Of a stretch of 6,633 nucleotides of DNA, positions 1 through 5,425 are shown piece by piece. This stretch comes from Anaerobacillus sp. (GTDB taxonomy: Bacteria; Bacillota; Bacilli; Bacillales_H; Anaerobacillaceae). The notes beneath the pieces are model-generated. The model made no database searches. It worked only from the letters and a program-made list of their open reading frames with translations, and was not told the origin of the DNA. Each line of letters opens with the position of its first letter. Position 1 is the first letter of the stretch. The stretch lies in contig SKOL01000692.1 of assembly GCA_007120055.1 (NCBI GenBank), positions 1 to 6,633 of the forward strand, written 5' to 3'. The translations under genes were made by a program, and so were the position numbers.

Positions 1-207
1 ATTTAATACATCATCAACTTTATCAATAGATGTATACTCAATTTCTTTAATGAGATTAGTAACACCACTATTTAAACGGTCGCTTTTATAATTGTAATAG
101 TAGGTCGGAAGTAAGAAGTAAAAAGTTAGATAGATAATTAAAGCTGACAATATTAAGAGTACCGATGTAATAGTAAATATTTTTAAAGTAATTCCTTTAA
201 GTTTCAT
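1..207 (-). CDS. Sensor histidine kinase, N-terminal fragment (runs off the window)
   Basis: Reading from the ATG at 207 gives 69 open codons to the window edge. The protein starts MKLKGITLKIFTITS, has one long hydrophobic segment at about residues 10-34 (rich in L, I, F), then a polar and tyrosine-rich stretch that should lie outside the membrane. This is the usual start of a membrane histidine kinase: short cytoplasmic tail, first transmembrane helix, extracytoplasmic sensor. The kinase core is outside the window. The start lies inside the response-regulator gene with an 11-bp overlap (ATGAAACTTAA), and an AGGGAG ribosome-binding site sits 4 nt upstream. Overlap with an OmpR-type regulator is the main reason for calling it the partner kinase; the visible part alone shows only a membrane protein. 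The ligand is unknown. Confidence 0.8.
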   Translation of the reverse strand, partial: MKLKGITLKIFTITSVLLILSALIIYLTFYFLLPTYYYNYKSDRLNSGVTNLIKEIEYTSIDKVDDVLN

Positions 208-877
208 CTGTCTCCCTTTCTATACAATAGCCCAACCCTTTGACCGTTTTAATATAAGGAAATCCAACCTTTTTACGGATGTTTTTAATATGAGCGTCTA
301 CGATTCGACTCTCGCCAAAATAGTCGTAGCCCCAAATCTTTTCTAATAATACATCACGGGTCATAACTCTCCCAATATTTAGTAATAACATTTGTACAAT
401 TTCAAACTCTTTTACAGTTAAATCGATAGCTTGTTCATCAACATATGCCTTATATGCACTTGTATCTAAGTTGAGACGGCCATACGACAGTTTACTATTA
501 TTTGTTCCAGTACTTTTTGTTCTCCTTAAAACAGCCTCAACTCTTTTTACTAATACATTAAAGGAGAATGGTTTACTGATAAAATCATCTGCTTCTAATT
601 CAAAAGCTTTTAATTGGTCTTTTTCCTCACTTAATGCTGTCAAAATGACTACAGGAACATCAGATTTTTCTCGTATCATGCGACACAAAGAAAAGCCGTC
701 TATATTAGGCAACATGACATCTAATAAAACGAGATCATACTTCGCTTTATTAATAAGTTCCCACGCACGAATTCCATCATCGATTACATCAACGTTATAA
801 TTTTGTGCTTGTAAGAATTCTTTAATTAACTCTTGAATATGAGCATCATCCTCAACAACAAGGATCTTTCTTGTCAA
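197..877 (-). CDS. OmpR/PhoB-family response regulator
   Basis: This is a two-domain DNA-binding response regulator of 226 residues from the preferred TTG start, a normal length for the family. The receiver domain is at about residues 3-117: acidic pocket E9/D10/D11, phospho-acceptor D53 in LLDVMLPNIDG, switch threonine T80 in ILTA and conserved lysine K102 in SKPF. The winged-helix DNA-binding domain is at about 130-222 and shows the typical LTVKEFEIV, RIVDAHIKNIRKKVG and IKTVKGLGY signatures. The partner kinase gene overlaps its 3' end by 11 bp, so the two are probably co-translated. An in-frame ATG at 898 would add seven residues (MEEGGVE) but has no SD, whereas AAGGTGGGG lies 5 nt before the TTG at 877. 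A tandem repeat in its own promoter hints at autoregulation. Paralogues are many, so no gene name is given. Confidence 0.95.
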   Translation of the reverse strand: MTRKILVVEDDAHIQELIKEFLQAQNYNVDVIDDGIRAWELINKAKYDLVLLDVMLPNIDGFSLCRMIREKSDVPVVILTALSEEKDQLKAFELEADDFISKPFSFNVLVKRVEAVLRRTKSTGTNNSKLSYGRLNLDTSAYKAYVDEQAIDLTVKEFEIVQMLLLNIGRVMTRDVLLEKIWGYDYFGESRIVDAHIKNIRKKVGFPYIKTVKGLGYCIERETDET

Positions 878-882
878 TTCAA

Positions 883-891
883 CCCCACCTT
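883..891 (-). promoter_or_regulatory. Ribosome-binding site that decides the regulator's TTG start
   Basis: The mRNA reads AAGGTGGGG-TTGAA-TTG. This strong SD is well placed for the TTG at 877 and lies inside the reading frame if the ATG at 898 is used. No SD is visible upstream of that ATG. Confidence 0.65.
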
Positions 892-915
892 CTTCCATTC
901 ATTACATAAACTAAT

Positions 916-1030
916 CAAATTCAACATTCAATATTATCGCCATTAAGTATGAATATGTAGTTGCATTAAACCGCTAGAAACAAACTTTGTTTGATATGAC
1001 TCAATTTTGGTAATTATGAATTTCACTAAC
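916..1030. repeat. Diverged intergenic repeat, copy A
   Basis: This stretch matches 5338-5425 in collinear blocks. The left block 916-942 aligns to 5338-5364 without gaps (18 of 27 identical). Then 938-947 (CGCCATTAAG) matches 5360-5369 with one change, 952-964 (AATATGTAGTTGC) matches 5373-5385 with one change, and 1007-1027 matches 5402-5422 with one change. Copy A carries about 30 bp more in the middle, including a 15-bp palindrome (AAACAAACTTTGTTT, 978-992). Its ends are a weak inverted pair (AAATTCA..ATT near 917-928 against AAT..TGAATTT near 1012-1023). It lies in the probable 5' leader of the response-regulator gene. It may be a MITE-like element or a conserved cis-acting site; the sequence does not decide between them. 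Confidence 0.6.
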
Positions 1031-1056
1031 ATTTAAAAATAATTATTACTTATTTC

Positions 1057-1091
1057 ATTATAATCACTCAATGTGAATTTAATATGAATTT
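1057..1091 (-). promoter_or_regulatory. Probable activator-dependent promoter of the two-component operon
   Basis: On the minus strand a perfect TATAAT (1062-1057) lies 9 nt after two direct TTCAYA boxes, TTCATA-N5-TTCACA. These are part of an 11-bp tandem repeat (1070-1080 and 1081-1091, one mismatch). No good -35 is present at 17 bp. Tandem hexamers with an 11-bp period in the -35 position are typical of OmpR/PhoB-type binding sites such as the Bacillus PhoP box. The leader to the TTG start would be about 170 nt and would contain repeat copy A. Which regulator binds is not shown. Confidence 0.5.
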
Positions 1092-1096
1092 ATACG

Positions 1097-1165
1097 TGTG
1101 ATGACGCTATAACTTCTTTATCGTGGCAAAGACAAAAACTGTACGAAAAATAGCGTATCATCACA
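1097..1165. repeat. Imperfect inverted repeat with 39-nt loop
   Basis: The left arm TGTGATGACGCTAT (1097-1110) is the reverse complement of the right arm (1150-1165), except for a 2-nt bulge (TA) in the right arm. All 14 positions of the short arm pair. It lies between the pssA stop and the promoter of the regulator gene. The loop contains one arm of the next inverted repeat, so the two could form a pseudoknot or compete. Confidence 0.55.
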
Positions 1166-1230
1166 TTTAAAAGATTTACCCTAAAGGATTACACCATTCA
1201 AATATGAGATAACAGACACTTTTCGTACAG
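1139..1230. repeat. 11-bp perfect inverted repeat: possible small element or long-loop terminator
   Basis: CTGTACGAAAA (1139-1149) and TTTTCGTACAG (1220-1230) are perfect reverse complements around 70 nt. On the minus strand the second arm is followed at once by TTTTTG, as in a terminator for pssA, whose stop is 5 bp before the first arm, but the loop is very long. The outer end read on the minus strand, GAGGCTGTACGAAAAGTG, resembles the termini of some insertion sequences, so a MITE remnant is the alternative. No target duplication is evident. Confidence 0.45.
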
Positions 1231-1235
1231 CCTCA

Positions 1236-1931
1236 TTAATCAATATTCTTTTTGTTTTTCCCGCGAATAAACCGATACGTAACATAAGCAATATAAAGCG
1301 GAGTAGCGATATAAATTAAATAAGGAAATTGCGCGTATGTACCTTTATAAATAACGAATAAAGTTGCTCCTAAAAATAAAGTAACAATCGTTCCGTATTT
1401 CGGTAATGGAACTTCTTTTAAGCTAGGAATTCTAAGTCTACTTACCATCAAGAAACATAACCCCGTAAAAACAACCGTCGTTATAATATTAGGAATAGTC
1501 TCACCAAAAAGAGTTAACAATGCAACGATGCCACCCGCTGCCGTAATTGGCACACCTACAAAATAATCTTTTGATGTCGTACTCGTGCTAACGTTAAATC
1601 TCGCTAATCGATAAGCCCCAAACAGTGGAAATAGTCCTGCTACCGCAAATCCTAGCAATTCAAATTGATAAAAATATGTATAGTACACTAAAAATGATGG
1701 CGCTACACCAAACGTAACAATATCAGCTAAAGAATCTAACTCTTTACCTAATGGAGTTTCAGCTTTTAACATCCTTGCCGCTCTTCCATCCATACTATCT
1801 AACATCATCCCAATTAAAATTAAAATTGCTGCATTTTTATACTGACCATCAGCCGCAAAGCCAATCGATAAAAATCCACAATATAAATTCCCTAACGTGA
1901 ACATGTTGGGAATACTTCTCTTAAACCTCAT
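1236..1931 (-). CDS. pssA: CDP-diacylglycerol--serine O-phosphatidyltransferase (phosphatidylserine synthase)
   Basis: PssA is an integral membrane enzyme that joins CDP-diacylglycerol and L-serine to give phosphatidylserine and CMP, the first committed step to phosphatidylethanolamine. The 231-residue protein carries the complete CDP-alcohol phosphatidyltransferase signature: D45, D48, G49, A52, R53, G62, D66 and D70 with standard spacing. It begins with the serine-synthase-like SIPNMFTLGNLYCGF and continues with VTFGVAPSF after the signature and GAYRLARFN near 105-113. Several hydrophobic helices follow at about 91-105, 127-143, 148-163, 181-195 and 203-218, and a basic tail ends it. The ATG at 1931 is the only usable start, because TGA codons lie just upstream in frame. 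Its SD is poorly placed (GGAG about 14 nt away), but it overlaps a six-codon upstream frame. The decarboxylase gene psd is not adjacent in this window. Confidence 0.95.
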   Translation of the reverse strand: MRFKRSIPNMFTLGNLYCGFLSIGFAADGQYKNAAILILIGMMLDSMDGRAARMLKAETPLGKELDSLADIVTFGVAPSFLVYYTYFYQFELLGFAVAGLFPLFGAYRLARFNVSTSTTSKDYFVGVPITAAGGIVALLTLFGETIPNIITTVVFTGLCFLMVSRLRIPSLKEVPLPKYGTIVTLFLGATLFVIYKGTYAQFPYLIYIATPLYIAYVTYRFIRGKNKKNID

Positions 1932-1941
1932 TAGTTGTCAT
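1921..1941 (-). other. Six-codon upstream frame overlapping the pssA start
   Basis: ATG ACA ACT AAT GAG GTT TAA encodes MTTNEV. It has GGAG 4 nt before its ATG and stops 8 nt inside pssA, whose ATG lies within it in another frame. It could couple translation into pssA or could be chance. No peptide function is claimed. Confidence 0.25.
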
Positions 1942-1984
1942 CACACTCCGTTTTGAACACCGATTCTAAATAATATAAAAGGAT

Positions 1985-2015
1985 AAAACCTAAACAAATG
2001 AGTTGTTTAGGTTTT
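1985..2015 (-). terminator. 13-bp perfect hairpin between the FapA gene and pssA
   Basis: AAAACCTAAACAA (1985-1997) pairs perfectly with TTGTTTAGGTTTT (2003-2015) around a 5-nt loop. On the minus strand the stem ends in TTTT followed by ATCCTTTT, so it can serve as an AT-rich terminator for the FapA-type gene, 93 bp after its stop. A pssA promoter appears to lie just upstream, so the hairpin may instead sit at the 5' end of the pssA mRNA. The symmetry would also allow function on the plus strand, but no plus-strand gene is present. Confidence 0.6.
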
Positions 2016-2026
2016 GTCTTAAACTT

Positions 2027-2035
2027 ATTATATCA
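2027..2035 (-). promoter_or_regulatory. Extended -10 element, probable pssA promoter
   Basis: The minus strand reads TGATATAAT, a perfect extended -10 (TGnTATAAT). The -35 region is poor (TGTTTT at 17 bp), which an extended -10 can tolerate. Transcription would start near 2020 and the mRNA would begin with the 1985-2015 hairpin, about 90 nt before the pssA ATG. Confidence 0.45.
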
Positions 2036-2107
2036 TTTAATCTTTATAAAAAACATTCATGAACATATTTCACTCAAACAAGTATAATATGCTGCCCATT
2101 TCTTTCA

Positions 2108-3997
2108 CTATAGGATCGGTAATCTTTTATTGCTTTCGATTCTTTCATCCTTATCATCATACTTCAACTCAAGATGTTCAATTTTTTCATCAATGTATAT
2201 AGTTTGGTTTTTCAATGTAATTTGAGCTTGGTTTATTTCCTTTATGCTTATACTTTCACCAGCATATAATACAGGGGCTTTTCCTTTTTCAGTACCGACT
2301 ATCGCTGCATCGAGAGAATTGACAGCCTCGACTTTCCCTCCACGAATAACAGCATCATTTTTCTCAAATTGAATAGCATCTCCCGCAAATAAAACCGTAT
2401 TAATTACTCCTTCTTTTTTAACAAGGATAGTACCATTTGTTTTTATCTGGGATAGGTTTGCATTAAAAAAGGTGATATCACTTTGTTCTTGTATGTCAGA
2501 TTCCATTTTTTGAATTAGTTCATTGATCGAAAAATGGATACTTTTAAGTGAATGTTCTGTTGCAATAGATTGAATCCCTTCAAAGTCTTTAAATTTTTTA
2601 AGAGCATTCAATACTATTTGAAAAGGTATAGGTAACTGATATTTACTTTCAACCATCTCATTTATGATTTGATAAAATTCGTTAACGTTTTTCGTGATTT
2701 CCTTAAACTTTGTCTCTACTAATGTAGCAAGAATGTAACCAATTTTATACTCTGTATTGCTATTATTTAGTGCTTGTCTTAATTGAAGAAAAGCGTCGTC
2801 TAACCTTTTGATTGAAACTAATAAATCTTGTATCAATTTATAAACTCTACTATAATACATTCCGAACTGCCCGCTATTAACTTTAGAGTTAATGATATTC
2901 CCGTATACATATATATTTTGTGAAGCTGTAAGCGTACTATTATAAACATTCCCGAAAACAAAGAGGCTACCCGAACATTCCACTCTCATATTATCTTTAA
3001 TGTGTCCTCGTACAACAACATCTCCGTTAAAAAGGATATTTCCTGTTGTCATATCGACATCTCCTAAAACCTCATAAGTTTCCAAAATGTCGAATTGTTT
3101 TACCGAACTCCCGGTTAAAGAAGGCCTACCAGATAAAAGAGCGATCACTTTACCGTCATCTGAAATTTTTACACGTGGCTTATGACGAACAACAATTTTC
3201 TTAGGCGATTTAGGATTGAGTGTATCACCGAAAACATTCAACCCAGTTTTGCCATCACGTGGTTCAAATATTTGTGCTATCACATCTCCAGCTTCAACTG
3301 TAGGAATTTTTATTCGATTTTTAAAATCAACGGTTCCATCCACTTCTTCAAATACTTCAGCTATTTTAGAAGAAAAAAACTTTTCTATATAGCCGTCTAT
3401 GGCAGGGATGATTGGAAGTCCTTCAGCAACTAAAATTTGTTCGAATTTCGGATCTAAAATTTCTTGTATAATTGCCGAAGTATTAATTTCTACTCGAACC
3501 CCACGCTTAACTATATTTTCCGCTATTTGTGAAACTACCTCTTCTACATCCAATTGTTTTTCGACCACTTCTATTTCAAACATAAAACGACGCGCTCTCT
3601 TTTTATCTTTCAGAATATACCCTTCATAAAGCTCTCGGTATACTTGTAAAAACACTTCTAAATTTTCCTTACTTATCGATATTTCATATTCTGGTTTTTG
3701 TTTCACTTCCCACCGAATATCATCATTTTCAAAGACCACTTGCTCTTTTTTTAAAAGTGATCCATTTACATATATTTGTAATTGTGAGTTTGGGACGAGA
3801 GTTGGCTGTTTTCCGCTTTTCTCCGTCGGGTTAATAACAAAAATTTGATGATCTCTTACTTCAATATAGCCATCAACTTTTTCAAGTTGCCCTTGATTAC
3901 TATCGATAGATGGGGAAGCGCTTATATTAACTTTAGTTAATTCATCAAAATTTAGCCCTTTAATTATATCTATTAAATCATTATTAGGCATAGCCAT
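2108..3997 (-). CDS. FapA-family (DUF342) protein
   Basis: This large cytoplasmic-type protein (629 residues, no signal peptide or membrane helix) belongs to the FapA/DUF342 family, named after flagellar assembly protein A of Vibrio; its biochemical role in Firmicutes is unclear. Recognisable parts are an N-terminal domain to about residue 195, then the conserved DGYIEKFF (201-208) and GDVIAQIFEPRDGKTGLNVFGD (split as GDVIAQIFEP at 237-246 and DGKTGLNVFGD at 248-258). A bactofilin-like right-handed beta-helix follows (about 305-375, with GNILFNGDVVVRG at 319-331 and GSLFVFGNV at 343-351). It is interrupted by a helical, coiled-coil-like insert (about 380-505) and resumes at 515-600. The mRNA has AAAGGA 3 nt before the first ATG (3997) and 9 nt before a second (3991), so the protein may start at MPNND. 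No flagellar genes are in view. A hairpin at 1985-2015 may end its transcript. Confidence 0.88.
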   Translation of the reverse strand: MAMPNNDLIDIIKGLNFDELTKVNISASPSIDSNQGQLEKVDGYIEVRDHQIFVINPTEKSGKQPTLVPNSQLQIYVNGSLLKKEQVVFENDDIRWEVKQKPEYEISISKENLEVFLQVYRELYEGYILKDKKRARRFMFEIEVVEKQLDVEEVVSQIAENIVKRGVRVEINTSAIIQEILDPKFEQILVAEGLPIIPAIDGYIEKFFSSKIAEVFEEVDGTVDFKNRIKIPTVEAGDVIAQIFEPRDGKTGLNVFGDTLNPKSPKKIVVRHKPRVKISDDGKVIALLSGRPSLTGSSVKQFDILETYEVLGDVDMTTGNILFNGDVVVRGHIKDNMRVECSGSLFVFGNVYNSTLTASQNIYVYGNIINSKVNSGQFGMYYSRVYKLIQDLLVSIKRLDDAFLQLRQALNNSNTEYKIGYILATLVETKFKEITKNVNEFYQIINEMVESKYQLPIPFQIVLNALKKFKDFEGIQSIATEHSLKSIHFSINELIQKMESDIQEQSDITFFNANLSQIKTNGTILVKKEGVINTVLFAGDAIQFEKNDAVIRGGKVEAVNSLDAAIVGTEKGKAPVLYAGESISIKEINQAQITLKNQTIYIDEKIEHLELKYDDKDERIESNKRLPIL

Positions 3998-4062
3998 CCA
4001 TCCTTTAAATAATTATATTGATATTGAAAAAGATCTAGCTGTATTACCGCTCAACCATCGCT

Positions 4063-4091
4063 ATACTAAGAATAAATAGATCTTATGTTAA
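4063..4091 (-). promoter_or_regulatory. Candidate promoter of the FapA-type gene
   Basis: On the minus strand TTAACA (4091-4086) and TAGTAT (4068-4063) are separated by exactly 17 bp, matching 5 of 6 and 4 of 6 consensus positions. They lie about 65-95 bp before the start codon. In such AT-rich DNA, chance matches are common. The rest of 3998-4226 is AT-rich and shows no reading frame or structure I can support. Confidence 0.3.
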
Positions 4092-4226
4092 CTTTTTCTA
4101 TAATTTATCTCTTATTTTAATAACTATATTATAATTTAAAAAATGACATATTTCTACTATCTATGTTTTTGTTTCTTTTTTTGTCATTAATCTACTAAAT
4201 TTTAACCAACAATTTATCTTTTATCA

Positions 4227-4267
4227 GAAAAAAATCCATTTAACGCTTCTACAAACGCTAAATGGAT
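4227..4267 (-). terminator. Intrinsic terminator of the MerR-type coiled-coil gene
   Basis: On the minus strand, ATCCATTTAGCG (4267-4256) pairs with CGTTAAATGGAT (4245-4234) in a 12-bp stem with one G-U pair, followed by a run of seven T. It begins 12 nt after the stop codon at 4279, an almost ideal Rho-independent terminator. Confidence 0.9.
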
Positions 4268-4278
4268 GCAAGTTTTGA

Positions 4279-5151
4279 TTAAATATATTTTTTTATTCCA
4301 AACAATGAGTTGAAGATATTCCCTAACTTTCGCTTTTGTTTCTTTTCCTCATTAGATGCTGCAACTTGGCGATAATTTTGAACGAACTCTTGAAATAATT
4401 CTTCTCTTTCTTCAACCTTCTTTTGCAAAAATAAGTTTTCTTCTTGTTCTCTTTGAACTTGTTCTTTTAATTTTTTTAATTGCTTATAAGTTCGACTGTA
4501 ATTATCTAGCACTTCTTGAGAATATGTTTGCACCATGCCTTCAGTAATGGCATTACCTTTTGCAACTTCTTTTTTAATTTCACTTTTTAACTCTTCATTT
4601 ACATCTTTGAATTCACATTTAAAATCACTTTTAAACTCATTATGAGTGCGGTTATAATTATCTAGCGCTTCTTCGGAGTATGCTTTGACAATTCCTTCTG
4701 TTGTTGCATTCCCTTCATTTATCTCTTTTTTTACAGCTGTTTTCAGTTCTTCGTTCACTTCTTTCGTTTCTTGTTTAAACTCATCTTTTAATTGCTCAAA
4801 TGAATCGGATATATTTTGAACAGCTTGTACCGTTTCATTTTGCATGGCAACAATCTCAGCATACTTTAAATCGTATTCACTAGCTACTTGTTCAGGAACT
4901 TCATTATTAGCTCCATTATCAGTGTCTAAAATGAACTTGATTAAATCATCACTCAAATTTTTATCTTTCATTAGCTTTATTTTTTTGATAACTTTCAACT
5001 CTCCATCACGATAAATTCTCGAGCCCGACTTTGTTCTGTGAACTTCAAAAAATTCTACAAACACCTTTTCCCATTTTTTCAAACTTCCAACTGGTATTTT
5101 TAACTGTCTAGAAACATCTTTTATCGTATACATTTTGTTTTCATCTACCAT
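4279..5151 (-). CDS. MerR-type helix-turn-helix protein with duplicated coiled-coil region
   Basis: The protein has 290 residues. Residues 7-76 form a MerR-like winged HTH: YTIKDVSRQLKIPVGSLKKW, then the wing SGSRIYRDGELKVIKKIK and NLSDDLIKFIL. No ligand-binding domain follows. Residues about 90-260 are charged, helical and coiled-coil-like, and contain two copies of a 51-residue unit (125-175 and 177-227). The C-terminus is strongly basic (EEKKQKRK), then a short amphipathic end (LGNIFNSLFGIKKYI). The layout resembles Bacillus proteins with a MerR HTH and a DUF3967-like tail, often of plasmid or accessory origin, and recalls the chromosome-anchoring protein RacA. Neither identity is proven. 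The ATG at 5151 has AAAGAGGTG 6 nt upstream; an in-frame GTG at 5160 overlaps that SD and is unlikely. The gene stands alone between two terminators. Confidence 0.85.
   Translation of the reverse strand: MVDENKMYTIKDVSRQLKIPVGSLKKWEKVFVEFFEVHRTKSGSRIYRDGELKVIKKIKLMKDKNLSDDLIKFILDTDNGANNEVPEQVASEYDLKYAEIVAMQNETVQAVQNISDSFEQLKDEFKQETKEVNEELKTAVKKEINEGNATTEGIVKAYSEEALDNYNRTHNEFKSDFKCEFKDVNEELKSEIKKEVAKGNAITEGMVQTYSQEVLDNYSRTYKQLKKLKEQVQREQEENLFLQKKVEEREELFQEFVQNYRQVAASNEEKKQKRKLGNIFNSLFGIKKYI
4471..4623 (-). repeat. Second copy of an intragenic 51-codon repeat
   Basis: This codes for residues 177-227 of the MerR-type protein (FKCEFKDVNEELK... to ...YKQLKK). It aligns without gaps to the first copy with 30 of 51 identical residues at a period of 52 codons. 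Cores kept in both are VNEELK, KKE, GNA.TEG, YS.E.LDNY and RT. Confidence 0.85.
4627..4779 (-). repeat. First copy of an intragenic 51-codon repeat
   Basis: This codes for residues 125-175 of the MerR-type protein (FKQETKEVNEELK... to ...THNEFKS). It shows an internal tandem duplication with copy two at 4471-4623. The similarity is also visible at DNA level (for example TTATCTAGCGCTTCTT against TTATCTAGCACTTCTT). Confidence 0.85.
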
Positions 5152-5177
5152 TACAAACACCTCTTTTTAAAATTATT

Positions 5178-5250
5178 AGAACGTCACCTTCGCTTAATAT
5201 TCTTATTAAAGATTGATACCTCACTTTTCCTTCTATGTGACAAATGTTCT
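5178..5250. repeat. Dyads in the leader of the MerR-type gene
   Basis: AGAACGTCAC (5178-5187) pairs with GTGAC-AAAT-GTTCT (5237-5250): two 5-bp stems with a 4-nt bulge. Inside it, TTAATA-TTCT-TATTAA (5194-5209) is a perfect 6-bp dyad. A weak promoter-like pair on the minus strand, TTGTCA (5243-5238) and TATCAA, has a 19-bp spacer, as in MerR-type promoters. These could be operator or leader structures; the evidence is only symmetry and position. Confidence 0.3.
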
Positions 5251-5270
5251 AAAAAGAAGTCGTTGTTCGG

Positions 5271-5298
5271 CAAAAAGCGCTACGAAAGTCGTAGCGCT
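5271..5298 (-). terminator. Intrinsic terminator of the Tad operon
   Basis: AGCGCTACGA (5276-5285) and TCGTAGCGCT (5289-5298) form a perfect 10-bp GC-rich stem with a 3-nt loop. On the minus strand it runs straight into TTTTTG. It lies about 130 bp after the tadC-like stop, with no gene between. Use on the plus strand is less likely because the T-run there starts 7 nt away. Confidence 0.88.
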
Positions 5299-5337
5299 AG
5301 TAACTTTTTCATTTTATAAAAGAGCCTAGATTTAAAT

Positions 5338-5425
5338 GCATTTCATAATTCGTTATTCACGCCACTAAGATCAATATATAGTTGCGTGATGTGGCTTATT
5401 ATTGGTAATTATGAAATTCACTCAT
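5338..5425. repeat. Palindromic intergenic repeat, copy B
   Basis: This sequence is a long imperfect palindrome centred near 5378. ATTTCATAATT (5340-5350) is the perfect reverse complement of AATTATGAAAT (5407-5417); inside it GCCAC (5361-5365) faces GTGGC (5391-5395), and CAA/TTG flank the centre (5372-5384). It shares several blocks with 916-1030 in the same orientation. It fills the space between the tadC-like stop and the operon terminator, so it would be transcribed as 3' UTR. Confidence 0.65.

Noticed and set aside
471..800. Plus-strand frame of 109 codons
   Set aside because: It is antisense to the response-regulator gene, has no family resemblance, and mirrors the receiver-domain codons.
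878..898. ATG start at 898 for the response regulator
   Set aside because: No SD precedes it, and the strong AAGGTGGGG would lie inside the coding region; the TTG at 877 is better placed.
2052..2078. Third copy of the intergenic repeat (ATGAACATATTTCACTCAAA)
   Set aside because: Only the short TGAA...TTTCACT part is similar, with a gap; that is expected by chance in AT-rich DNA.
3182..3629. Two overlapping plus-strand frames of 83 and 76 codons
   Set aside because: Both are antisense to the FapA-type gene, whose conserved motifs account for the bases.
4098..4200. Very AT-rich tract as an origin or UP element
   Set aside because: There are no DnaA boxes, iterons or clear promoter next to it; the composition is ordinary for intergenic DNA here.
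4471..4779. CRISPR-like or DNA-level repeat array
   Set aside because: The two units are 156 bp apart, diverged, and keep one reading frame, so they are a protein repeat.
5152..5160. GTG start at 5160 for the MerR-type gene
   Set aside because: The GTG is part of the SD (AAAGAGGTG) of the ATG at 5151.
5338..5425. c-di-GMP riboswitch reading of repeat copy B
   Set aside because: The GCGTGA-like bases recalled the GEMM class and Tad genes are typical targets, but the conserved core is absent and the element lies after, not before, the Tad genes.
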